9,173 nucleotides of DNA from Deltaproteobacteria bacterium RIFCSPHIGHO2_12_FULL_43_9 (GTDB lineage Bacteria > Bdellovibrionota > O2-12-FULL-43-9): the NCBI GenBank assembly GCA_001798265.1, contig MGRR01000021.1, positions 3,581 through 12,753 of the forward strand, given 5' to 3'. This document shows positions 1 to 7,291 of this stretch, in pieces (the first letter of the stretch is position 1; each line of letters opens with the position of its first letter). Position numbers and translations under genes: made by a program. The notes beneath the pieces are model-generated. The model did not search any database, was not told where the DNA came from, and saw nothing but the letters and a program-made list of their open reading frames with translations.

Positions 1-9
1 AATTCTAAG

Positions 10-15
10 TATAAC
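10..15 (+). promoter_or_regulatory. Possible -10 hexamer (TATAAC) for the helicase gene
   Basis: TATAAC matches the sigma-70 -10 consensus TATAAT at five of six bases and sits 30 bases before the helicase ATG. Transcription from it would start near 20-23, inside the terminator hairpin, so the left arm would be missing from the transcript and the stem could not form. The -35 region would lie before the window, so the call cannot be tested here. It is weak, because such hexamers occur often by chance. Confidence 0.2.
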
Positions 16-47
16 GCCCGGGTTTTTGCTCGGGCGTTTTAATTTAT
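13..47 (+). terminator. Intrinsic terminator upstream of the helicase gene
   Basis: A GC-rich inverted repeat is visible. The left arm AACGCCCGGG (13-22) pairs with CTCGGGCGTT (29-38), with one G-T pair near the loop, around the 6-base loop TTTTTG. It is followed by the T-rich tract TTTTAATTTAT. This is the form of a rho-independent terminator read on the plus strand, presumably ending a gene to the left of the window. The opposite strand has no comparable T-run after the stem, so it is probably one-directional. The hairpin ends only 7 bases before the ATG of the next gene. Confidence 0.8.
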
Positions 48-3000
48 GGATAAAATTCAACTTACAGAGCGCCAATACTACGCCGCGACGTCTCTTGATA
101 AGAATATATTGGTTGAAGCTGGTGCAGGTTCTGGGAAAACCGCGGTTTTAACCGAGAGATACCTGTTCGCGCTTCGCCGGGGGATTAGCCATCGTGAGAT
201 TGTGGCAATTACATTTACTGAAAAGGCTGCTGACGAGATGCGGCAGCGGATTATTGCCAGGTATAAGCTTCCCGAGGATGAGATCTGGGTTTCAACAATA
301 CATGCGTTTTGCGCGAGACTCCTGAGAAACCATCCACTTGAGGCGGAAATTGACCCTATTTTTGATATAATAGACGAGTCAACTGCCGAGATCAGAAGAC
401 AATCCGCTGTTAATAATTATTTCAGATATCATTTGGATAACCCCACGGCAGCTTTCAGAAAATTATTAAATCTCTTCGGAATGAAATCACTCCACGATAT
501 TGCCTTACAGAATTTAAGGGATAGGCGTGAAACCCGTGTCATTGATGAGAAACATCCGCTTAAGACAATAAAAGAATGGCTTGTATCAGATCCCCTTTGG
601 ATAGAGGCATTTTCACTACTTAGGTCAGCCAATATCGACTCTGGAGATCCCCTGGGTGATAGAAGGTCTCAGTTGCTTGAGATTGTTTCAAGGCTGGATT
701 CCAACCCGGAATTAATAAACTCCATTCCACCACTGCTGAATTTGTCGGGTGCCGGGAGGAAGCGCTCCTCATCTGATAGTGTCACATTAAAAAGAGGATT
801 TTTTGTTTTGAAGGAGCTTTTCAAAAAGGTCCGGCCACTATTGGAGTGGGAGGATGAAATAGACCTTGATGAAGAAAAAAATATTAATCAGGCGGTAGTT
901 ACCCTGATTTCGGATGTCAGGGAGTCTTATGGCAGAGAGAAGATTGCCAGGGGAGAGCTCGACTTTGAAGACCTCCTGATTAAAACAAAATGGCTCCTTA
1001 CCGATAGCACAATCAGAAATATTTATCAGACAAAATTCAAGCAGATAATGGTTGATGAATTTCAGGATACAAACAGGTTACAGTACGAGATAGTGAAGCT
1101 TCTCTCCTCGGATGCTGATGGTTGTTTCCTCCCCGGAAGGCTATTTATAGTCGGAGACCCGAAACAGTCCATTTATAGATTCAGGGGTGGAGATGTTAAT
1201 ATTTTCAACGGAATCAAGGATGAATTTTTAAAATATGGCGGTGAGGTTATTTATCTATCAGATAATTTCAGGTCGTCGCCGGAAATTATAAAATGCATAA
1301 ATAACATATTTCCGCAGGTATTTTCCCGTGACAGAAGCGGTATTGAATATATTTCGCTGGATTCCAAATCCGGAAATACGGGGACGAGGCCGGCCTTATT
1401 TACTATCCCATCTTCAGATGGTGACAGAAGGGAGAATCAGGCAAGGATTGTCCAAAAATATGTTCTCTCACTTATTTCTGAGGGGGTAAAACCGGAGGAG
1501 ATTGCAATCCTTTTTCGCGGCTCCCTGCAAATTGCGCCATTTGAAAAGGCCTTAAGAAAGGGTGGCATCCCGTGTTTTTCGTATAACAACGATCTTTTGT
1601 TTCAGCAGGTCGAGGTGTATGATTTTTTAAATTTACTTAATTTTATTGAGAAGAAGAATGATGTTACGGCGTTTACGGGCATTTTACGCTCACCTCTTGT
1701 TGGATTGAAGGATCAGTCTATTCTTAATCTTATTTCATCTGGAAAAATATTAAACCCCGGTGAAGATATAGCGCTTGATGAAGACGAGATGTACTCCATT
1801 CTCAGATTTGTAAAAACAATTGAAAGATTAAGGGGGATTAAAGATCAGATTCCGGTTAATCAGTTTCTGAATCTGGTTATTGAAGAGACATTTCTTGATA
1901 TTGTTCAGCTCTCAGACCTGGCAAGAGAAAACCTGTTCCAGATTGTAAGGATCAGCGAGGAATTGTCCGGTGCCGTAACCACCCTGGGAGAGTTTCTGGA
2001 TAGGATCGAGTTTATGATTTCAAAAGGTATTCAGAAATCAGCTTCTCAGCCCCATGAGGAGAGTCGTGGAGTTGAGCTTATGACCATTCATAAGGCCAAG
2101 GGGCTTGAGTTTCGCTATGTAATTATTCCGGATCTTCGCTACCAGCCCCGACCAACGCCGGGTAGAATTGCTATTGATAGCGATGGCATGGTTACAACTA
2201 CTGTATTCAAGGATGCAGGGGGAGTAATTACTCCTTCATGGAATTATTCATATATTAAATTTCTGGAGAGGGAGGAGGATATTGCTGAAAGCAAGCGCCT
2301 TCTCTATGTGGCTATGACAAGGGCGATATCAAATCTGGTTTTGATCATGGATGCCGACGATTTAGAGGGGGATGATTCTGGAGAATTATTCCGAAGCGGA
2401 TCCTGGGCATCATGGTTTAAGGTCTTTGCCAACACTGGTGTGTTCAACCTGATAAACTATGAATCGATTCCTGACTTTTATGAAATTAAGGATGTAAGCT
2501 GTGAATTAATTGATATGGCGGAAAAACCTGATACAGATTGGTTGCCTGTTTCGGAATTATCTGTTGAACCGGCAAAGAAAATCTCTACGTTATCAATATC
2601 TGAAATATCCTCATTTAGAACGTGTGGGCTTGCCCATCACTACAGGTATCGTGAGGATATTTTAATAACCGAGGGTGAACGCAAGGCTGGTTTTGGGAGC
2701 GATGTCGGGAGGTGGACGCACAGGCTTCTTCAGAAATGGTATCCTTTTAGCGAGGACATTAAAAAAATCGTAGACTCAATTGAGGTTCCAACCGAGATCA
2801 GAAGCCGGGTTCTAAAGCTGTCTTTAAATGTCCTAAACCCGGAAATACGCTCTTTATTTGATGCTACTGCCGAGGCGCACCGGGAATTATCATTCCACCT
2901 GAAATTGGATAAAGGTATTATAGAAGGGATCATTGATGTTGCTCTTTGTGGTGGCGATGGCTGGAGGATAATGGATTACAAAACCAATAAGGTGTCAAAG

Positions 3001-3333
3001 CAGAATATTGATCATCTTGTCGGGGAATATAAATTTCAGCTCGAGTCATACGCCGCGGGACTGGAAACAATCAGCGGGAAACCGGTGAAAGGGCTCTCAA
3101 TTATCTTTCTTGATGCGCCTTTTAGAATCGATATCCCATGGAATTCTGAATCCAGAGGGCCTGTCATAAATGAGTGGCGAAGAATTACGTCAGAAATCAA
3201 TAATTCAAACATTGTTCCAAACATTTCCAGCTGTCCTTACTGTATATTTAAAAAGTGGTGTCCGGAGGCCAGGGCTGGAGAATTTATTGATATGACTACT
3301 GATCCGGAGTATAGCATTGAGTATGAAGCGTAG
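46..3333 (+). CDS. AddA/RecB-like UvrD-family helicase with C-terminal Fe-S PD-(D/E)XK nuclease
   Basis: This 1095-residue protein is likely a cytoplasmic ATP-dependent helicase-exonuclease that processes DNA ends for recombinational repair. All superfamily 1A helicase motifs are intact: Q-motif LTERQ (6-10), Walker A AGAGSGKT (25-32), motif Ia TFTEKAADE (56-64), Walker B VDEFQDT (336-342), motif III VGDPKQS (369-375), motif IV NFRSS (407-411), motif V MTIHKAKGLEF (679-689) and motif VI LLYVAMTRA (752-760). The C-terminal nuclease has H892, D964, the DYK triad residues D977 and K979, and Q998/Y1002, so it looks catalytic. Cys860 together with Cys1063, Cys1066 and Cys1072 (C-x2-C-x5-C) matches the Fe-S 'iron staple' known from AddB and Cas4-type nucleases and is not typical of AddA. 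The start is fixed: TAA at 40-42 closes the frame upstream, and the Q-motif begins at residue 6. No clear Shine-Dalgarno is visible. Whether it works alone or with an AddB-like partner cannot be told from the window. Confidence 0.92.
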   Translation: MDKIQLTERQYYAATSLDKNILVEAGAGSGKTAVLTERYLFALRRGISHREIVAITFTEKAADEMRQRIIARYKLPEDEIWVSTIHAFCARLLRNHPLEAEIDPIFDIIDESTAEIRRQSAVNNYFRYHLDNPTAAFRKLLNLFGMKSLHDIALQNLRDRRETRVIDEKHPLKTIKEWLVSDPLWIEAFSLLRSANIDSGDPLGDRRSQLLEIVSRLDSNPELINSIPPLLNLSGAGRKRSSSDSVTLKRGFFVLKELFKKVRPLLEWEDEIDLDEEKNINQAVVTLISDVRESYGREKIARGELDFEDLLIKTKWLLTDSTIRNIYQTKFKQIMVDEFQDTNRLQYEIVKLLSSDADGCFLPGRLFIVGDPKQSIYRFRGGDVNIFNGIKDEFLKYGGEVIYLSDNFRSSPEIIKCINNIFPQVFSRDRSGIEYISLDSKSGNTGTRPALFTIPSSDGDRRENQARIVQKYVLSLISEGVKPEEIAILFRGSLQIAPFEKALRKGGIPCFSYNNDLLFQQVEVYDFLNLLNFIEKKNDVTAFTGILRSPLVGLKDQSILNLISSGKILNPGEDIALDEDEMYSILRFVKTIERLRGIKDQIPVNQFLNLVIEETFLDIVQLSDLARENLFQIVRISEELSGAVTTLGEFLDRIEFMISKGIQKSASQPHEESRGVELMTIHKAKGLEFRYVIIPDLRYQPRPTPGRIAIDSDGMVTTTVFKDAGGVITPSWNYSYIKFLEREEDIAESKRLLYVAMTRAISNLVLIMDADDLEGDDSGELFRSGSWASWFKVFANTGVFNLINYESIPDFYEIKDVSCELIDMAEKPDTDWLPVSELSVEPAKKISTLSISEISSFRTCGLAHHYRYREDILITEGERKAGFGSDVGRWTHRLLQKWYPFSEDIKKIVDSIEVPTEIRSRVLKLSLNVLNPEIRSLFDATAEAHRELSFHLKLDKGIIEGIIDVALCGGDGWRIMDYKTNKVSKQNIDHLVGEYKFQLESYAAGLETISGKPVKGLSIIFLDAPFRIDIPWNSESRGPVINEWRRITSEINNSNIVPNISSCPYCIFKKWCPEARAGEFIDMTTDPEYSIEYEA

Positions 3334-4201
3334 GGAGGAGAAATTGTTATCTTCGGACAACAAAGAGCTTTTTGCCCGTTACTGGGAGGCGGAAAAACCG
3401 AAATATAATCTGATTATTATTCATGGGTTTGCCGAGCACTCCGGAAGATACGATCAGTTTGCTTCTGATTTAACAAAGGATGGTATCTCATCTTTCTCAT
3501 TTGATCTGCGCGGACATGGTAAAAGTCAGGGGGAGAGGGGATTTATAAAGAATTTTAATGAATTCTACGACGATATTTCCATGTTTACCGAAAGGATAAG
3601 AAATTCCAGGGGCGCGTTGCCGCTCTTCTTGTTTGGTCACAGTCTTGGCGGTTTGCTGGCGTTCAGATTTCAGCAGCTGAAAAAATCCGATGAAATTAAG
3701 GGTGTAATATTGTCCTCCCCCCTCTTTGGTTTGGCTATCAATGTTCCCAAATTTAAAAAGGTGATGCTCCCCGCCATGAAATTGCTTGCCCCCCGCATTA
3801 CCCTTTATAACGAGGTTGATCCGACATTACTTTCACACGATCGTCGTGTAGTTGACGATTATATAAAGGATCCGCTGGTTCACAATCGCGCGAGCGCGCC
3901 ATTCTTTTATGGTTTGTTCGATGAGATGGGAAAGGCGCTGCAAAAAGCGCCAATGTGGCAAAATCCTCTTCTCGTGCAATATGCTGATGAAGATAAAATA
4001 GTTGATATCTCCGCGATTGAAAAACTCTGCTCAGTTATTGCGCCAAAGTGGATTACAAAAATAAAATATAATGGCTTCTACCATGAGATATTCAATGAGG
4101 TCGACAAAAAGGTTCCGCTGCAGGATCTGAAAGGCTGGATTAATTCTAGGGTAGCGGTACAGGCAGGGGCAGGCCATCGGCAAATCCCCCCTTCTGTCTG
4201 A
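3323..4201 (+). CDS. Alpha/beta hydrolase, monoacylglycerol lipase / lysophospholipase-like
   Basis: This is a probable soluble serine esterase of the Hydrolase_4 (serine aminopeptidase S33-like) group, which includes monoacylglycerol lipases and lysophospholipases. With the ATG at 3323 (292 aa), it shows the oxyanion-hole segment HGFAEHSGRY (34-43), the RGHGKSQG motif (63-70), the nucleophile elbow GHSLGG with Ser107, an acid in DEDKIVD (probably Asp224) and the catalytic His254 in FYHEIFNE. The triad is therefore complete. No signal peptide or membrane segment is seen, so it is probably cytoplasmic. The start is uncertain: TTG 3317, ATG 3323 and TTG 3344 are all possible. ATG 3323 gives an N-terminus (MKRREEKLLSSDNKELF) like that of family members. 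It overlaps the helicase gene by 11 bp, suggesting co-transcription and translational coupling. The last 15 residues or so, after WINSRV, lie beyond the usual end of the fold and fall in the overlap with gspN. The exact substrate is unknown. Confidence 0.88.
   Translation: MKRREEKLLSSDNKELFARYWEAEKPKYNLIIIHGFAEHSGRYDQFASDLTKDGISSFSFDLRGHGKSQGERGFIKNFNEFYDDISMFTERIRNSRGALPLFLFGHSLGGLLAFRFQQLKKSDEIKGVILSSPLFGLAINVPKFKKVMLPAMKLLAPRITLYNEVDPTLLSHDRRVVDDYIKDPLVHNRASAPFFYGLFDEMGKALQKAPMWQNPLLVQYADEDKIVDISAIEKLCSVIAPKWITKIKYNGFYHEIFNEVDKKVPLQDLKGWINSRVAVQAGAGHRQIPPSV
3332..3340 (+). promoter_or_regulatory. Strong Shine-Dalgarno-like site near the hydrolase start
   Basis: AGGGAGGAG is the best ribosome-binding sequence at this junction. 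It lies downstream of the ATG at 3323 and is spaced for the in-frame TTG at 3344 (AGGAG followed by AAA). It could drive a shorter hydrolase of 285 residues that starts just before SSDNKELF. A weaker GGAG at 3306-3309 stands 7 bases before the TTG at 3317 and 13 before the ATG at 3323. Confidence 0.45.
4146..4201. other. Convergent 3' overlap of hydrolase and gspN (dual-coding)
   Basis: The hydrolase stop TGA (4199-4201) lies inside gspN, and the gspN stop TAG (complement of 4146-4148) lies inside the hydrolase gene, so 56 bp code on both strands. The hydrolase tail VAVQAGAGHRQIPPSV and the gspN tail GGFADGLPLPVPLP are both encoded here. No hairpin with a T-run is seen on either strand around the junction, so neither transcript has an evident intrinsic terminator here. 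Confidence 0.85.
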
Positions 4202-5054
4202 AGGCATAGTAATTATCGGGTTTTTTCGCCGCCTCCAACAGGGGTAAGAAGGCCTGAAAATCATTCTTTAATTTATCAGAGAATTTAATTTTCATGACAA
4301 GGTCTGCCTGCGAATATTGTATCCTTCTTCCAAGCTTAATATTTCCCGTGTAGATAAAGTGCAGATCTTCACTGGGGGAGCCGATTTCGAACTCTTCTAT
4401 TTTTAGATCGCCTTTAAGCAGAGAAGCCTTTATTGTTCCTTTTTTGATTGAGATATCGGGCAACGTAAAGCCGGAGATCATCCCTTTTTTGAGTGAAACG
4501 CGGCTGATATCGGTATCGATTTCCCCGGAAAGTGAAACTGGATTAGAGAGATCGCCTTCCAGCTTAATAGTTCCGGAAATATCACCTTTTAAATTTATTC
4601 CCTCTTCTTCAAGGTTTAGTATGTCGGATAGATTGATGTCATCCATTTTTATCTTGACGCTGTTTGGCGGAGATTTCAAAAAGTCCTGAAAATTGGCCGT
4701 TACTTTAATCGATCCGCCGAATATATCAGTCCCACCCTTTATCCTTGGTTTTGCGAAAATGAGACTCAGAGGAGAGATTCCTATCCAGAATTTGTCAACG
4801 GTTACAGGTTTTGAAATATTTTTATCAAGACCCGGAATTGTGCCGCTTATTGTTACCCCCCTGAATTTTAATCCTAAACCGCGAAGTAGTAAGGGGGAAA
4901 CACTGGTTGCTTCAATTTTTAATCCGCTATCCTGATGAATAGTGGCAAATATCCTTGTTTTTAACTGTTCAAATGGGAACGTTAAATATATAAAAATGAG
5001 AAAGAGTATGATGCCGTAGCCGATATAAAATGGTAATTTGTATTTAGAAGCCAT
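4146..5054 (-). CDS. gspN: Type II secretion system protein GspN (delta-proteobacterial/Leptospira type)
   Basis: This 302-residue accessory T2SS protein has a short cytoplasmic N-terminus, one membrane segment at about residues 9-27 (hydrophobic, ending before TFPFEQL), and a long beta-rich domain that should lie in the periplasm. The domain contains repeated alternating patterns such as GLKFRGVTISG and INLKGDISGTIKLEGDL, which resemble AsmA-like or lipid-transfer-like beta sheets. That resemblance is a pattern impression only. Family assignment rests on length, topology, this fold pattern and position as the last gene after gspJKLM. Its molecular role is not established. The ATG directly follows the TAG stop of gspM (TAGATG), and GGAGG lies 11 bases upstream inside gspM, so translation is probably coupled. 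The 3' end overlaps the convergent hydrolase gene by 56 bp, and the unusual proline-rich C-terminus (GLPLPVPLP) is encoded there. Confidence 0.8.
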   Translation of the reverse strand: MASKYKLPFYIGYGIILFLIFIYLTFPFEQLKTRIFATIHQDSGLKIEATSVSPLLLRGLGLKFRGVTISGTIPGLDKNISKPVTVDKFWIGISPLSLIFAKPRIKGGTDIFGGSIKVTANFQDFLKSPPNSVKIKMDDINLSDILNLEEEGINLKGDISGTIKLEGDLSNPVSLSGEIDTDISRVSLKKGMISGFTLPDISIKKGTIKASLLKGDLKIEEFEIGSPSEDLHFIYTGNIKLGRRIQYSQADLVMKIKFSDKLKNDFQAFLPLLEAAKKPDNYYAFRQKGGFADGLPLPVPLP

Positions 5055-5669
5055 CTATTTTTGTGCCTCCAACACTGTTGAGACTGCAACACTTGCGTCA
5101 AGAAACCTGTTGTCATCACTTCTTACCTTCATGTGGAGCTCTTTTACCCGCGTTACAAATCGGGACCTTTCAACGGCAAATAAAAAGTTCATCAGTTTTT
5201 TCACACTTACCCTTGAGAAGTTTACATTAACCACGGCCTCCTGAAGTGTATCCTTGGGTGGCATAAGCTCTTCCTTTAGCCCCGTAGTCATTGCCTTTGA
5301 AATCCCGGCCCGTAGTGCCTGTTCGGAGACAAAATTTTTAAGTTGAAAAGTCTTTGGTCGTCTCCTGATTTCACTCGTTATGCTTTTTATATCCTCGGAG
5401 AAGGATTTATAATCACGACTAAACTCCGCAACCTTGTTAAGTTCGGATTGCCCGCTGCTTATGGAACCTTTCAGGGAACTTACTGCGTTGTACCCCCTAT
5501 AAAAGATCATAAGTAATAATATTAATGATGCTGCGCTGAAAGATACCGCTACGATCCGGCGTTGCTCCGGTGTCAGGCGGTCGAGCTGCTCGATTGAACT
5601 GGATACGAGCGGGATTTCCCTGACATTTTTCCATTTTAATTTTTCTTTTATCGTTTTCAAAATGGACAT
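5055..5669 (-). CDS. gspM: Type II secretion system protein GspM (PilO-like inner-membrane platform protein)
   Basis: This 204-residue bitopic inner-membrane protein has a basic cytoplasmic N-terminus, a single membrane segment at about residues 38-57, a predicted coiled-coil stretch at about 62-105 (LKGSISSGQSELNKV onward), and a small C-terminal alpha/beta domain at about 108-204. This is the layout of GspM and of its type IV pilus relative PilO, whose periplasmic ferredoxin-like domains pair with those of GspL/PilN. GspM sequences diverge strongly, so the call relies mostly on topology and on its position between gspL and gspN. It starts 12 bases after gspL behind a good AGGAG (complement of 5677-5681) with 7-base spacing, and it ends flush against gspN. 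Confidence 0.82.
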   Translation of the reverse strand: MSILKTIKEKLKWKNVREIPLVSSSIEQLDRLTPEQRRIVAVSFSAASLILLLMIFYRGYNAVSSLKGSISSGQSELNKVAEFSRDYKSFSEDIKSITSEIRRRPKTFQLKNFVSEQALRAGISKAMTTGLKEELMPPKDTLQEAVVNVNFSRVSVKKLMNFLFAVERSRFVTRVKELHMKVRSDDNRFLDASVAVSTVLEAQK

Positions 5670-5681
5670 TAATCATCTCCT

Positions 5682-7283
5682 CTAGAGATTGGTATCAAAT
5701 TCAAATGTAAATTGCTGCCCAAGCCCCACCTCTGTTGCTGTTATCCCCCTTTTCTCCGGTTTACTGAAGTGGGAATAGCTTTTGTAGGCGGTAAATAATC
5801 TGTCAACAGCCTCAACGGAGCCAACCGTACCACTTAATTTTACCTTATTATTAACTATATTCAGATCCGTAATAAACAGGGCTATATCTTCGGGGGTGAG
5901 TTTTGATAATTCAGATATAATTCGAAGAGGTGTAATTTCTCTCGTAACCTCACTCCCTATTATATCCTCCTGCTCTTCTTTTCTTTGAAGTTCCTTTTCA
6001 ATGAAGCCTTTAAGCCGCTGGGGCGATTCCAGAATGGCTGCTGGAATATTTGGAAAAGACTGTGTGAGCGTTTTTGTCACCTGATTTTCAATTCTTTTGT
6101 ACTGGAATTTATAGATTATATATTTCCCGATCATATTAAACAGGAATAAAAAGAGGAGGATGGAAGCCACCTTCGCAAGATAAGCATATTGTGGTTCCAA
6201 AAGCCCCTCTTTTTTGACCCTGGCAAATTCGCCTCTTCTGAAGTTGATCTGTTCCCCGCTCTTTGCTGTTCCCCCGCCCAGAACCAGAGATATTGCCTGT
6301 GACAGAATTGCGTCATTTTTGGGTGTCACCGGTATCTGACTCTCGGATAATGTTTCTAAAACTGATAGTTGTTGTACGGGAGCCCTTAACTCTTCTTGAA
6401 GATACGCATTTAGATTACGAAGCAGGGAGGTGCCTCCCGTAATAAGAACCTGATCAATATTTAACTTTTCTTCTGTTTTGAAGAAGAGGAATGTCTGCTG
6501 AATTTCCTTTAAAAGGGGTGAGAGCCCGTTTTTTATTGAGTCAGAGAATTTTTGCTGTTCCTCAGTGACCTTGAGTTCCCCCCCCGCCAGTACGAATCCC
6601 TGCTCTACTTTAGCCCTCTCGGCCTCTTCAAAGTCCACCTTGTATATTGATGCGAGTTCTTTGGTGATTATAAATCCACCTACAGGGATGGTTCTGGCAA
6701 ATAGAATTGAGCCCTCTTTGATAATTGAAATATTGGTCTGAGCATGTCCAAGATCGAGTACTGCGTAAATTCCCCCGTATTCTTCAAATCGCAGAGGGGT
6801 CAGGTTTTTCATCGAAACAGAGCCGATGGTTACAAGGTCTGGATTTAGGCCTATCCCCTTCCAGTCACCTAGGATCTTTTCGAGGTTTTTCCTTTGCATT
6901 ATGCAGGCCAGAACCTTTGACTGGTTCCCCTCTTTGCTTATAATTTGGTGTTCTATTAGGACATCTTCAATGTCAAATGGGATCTGATCTTCCAGTTCAA
7001 ATGGGAGTGCTTGGGAGATTTTTCTTTTGTCCGTGAATGGGAGTGTCAGGAATCTTGTTGAACAGATATCGGATGGTAGATTTATGGCAATTCTGGCATT
7101 GCCCAAATTTACTTTCTCCCGGACAGTTGACAGGGCCTTCAGGATTTCTTCATCCGTAGGTAATTTTTCCGTTTTATGCAGTGGTATATCGACATAATTG
7201 AGCAGCTGAACAGATCGGAAAGCGATATCACTTTCCAGAACCTTGATGCTGTAATGTCCAACGTCAATTGCGAGTAATCTCAT
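5682..7283 (-). CDS. gspL: Type II secretion system protein GspL with PilM-like actin-fold domain
   Basis: This 533-residue protein is the T2SS platform component expected to link the cytoplasmic secretion ATPase GspE to GspM. Residues 1-340 form a PilM/actin-like domain. Nucleotide-binding loops are recognisable: phosphate-1 DVGHYSIK (7-14), phosphate-2 DLGHAQT (177-183) and the adenosine motif ITGGTSLLRN (281-290). A PilN-like segment INFRRGEFA (346-354) follows, then one membrane helix (about 368-391), a charged coiled-coil-like stretch (about 420-445), and a periplasmic ferredoxin-like domain (about 450-533) containing VKLSGTVGSVEAVDRL, a pattern usual in GspL and PilN. The protein therefore resembles PilM and PilN joined in one chain. 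It starts at ATG with AGGAG 5 bases upstream, overlapping the TAG stop of gspK (gap 8 bases). Automatic annotation may call it 'pilus assembly protein PilM', but the gspJ-gspK-gspL-gspM context supports T2SS. Confidence 0.87.
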   Translation of the reverse strand: MRLLAIDVGHYSIKVLESDIAFRSVQLLNYVDIPLHKTEKLPTDEEILKALSTVREKVNLGNARIAINLPSDICSTRFLTLPFTDKRKISQALPFELEDQIPFDIEDVLIEHQIISKEGNQSKVLACIMQRKNLEKILGDWKGIGLNPDLVTIGSVSMKNLTPLRFEEYGGIYAVLDLGHAQTNISIIKEGSILFARTIPVGGFIITKELASIYKVDFEEAERAKVEQGFVLAGGELKVTEEQQKFSDSIKNGLSPLLKEIQQTFLFFKTEEKLNIDQVLITGGTSLLRNLNAYLQEELRAPVQQLSVLETLSESQIPVTPKNDAILSQAISLVLGGGTAKSGEQINFRRGEFARVKKEGLLEPQYAYLAKVASILLFLFLFNMIGKYIIYKFQYKRIENQVTKTLTQSFPNIPAAILESPQRLKGFIEKELQRKEEQEDIIGSEVTREITPLRIISELSKLTPEDIALFITDLNIVNNKVKLSGTVGSVEAVDRLFTAYKSYSHFSKPEKRGITATEVGLGQQFTFEFDTNL

Positions 7284-7291
7284 ATGATCTC

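Noticed and set aside
3323..4201. Hydrolase as a substrate secreted by the neighbouring T2SS
   Set aside because: T2SS substrates need an N-terminal Sec or Tat signal. None of the possible starts gives a hydrophobic signal segment, and the gene is on the opposite strand from the gsp operon.
4031..4935. Open frames opposite and within gspN on both strands
   Set aside because: These short frames overlap well-supported genes, have no ribosome-binding site or recognisable motif, and encode sequences that look like antisense shadows.
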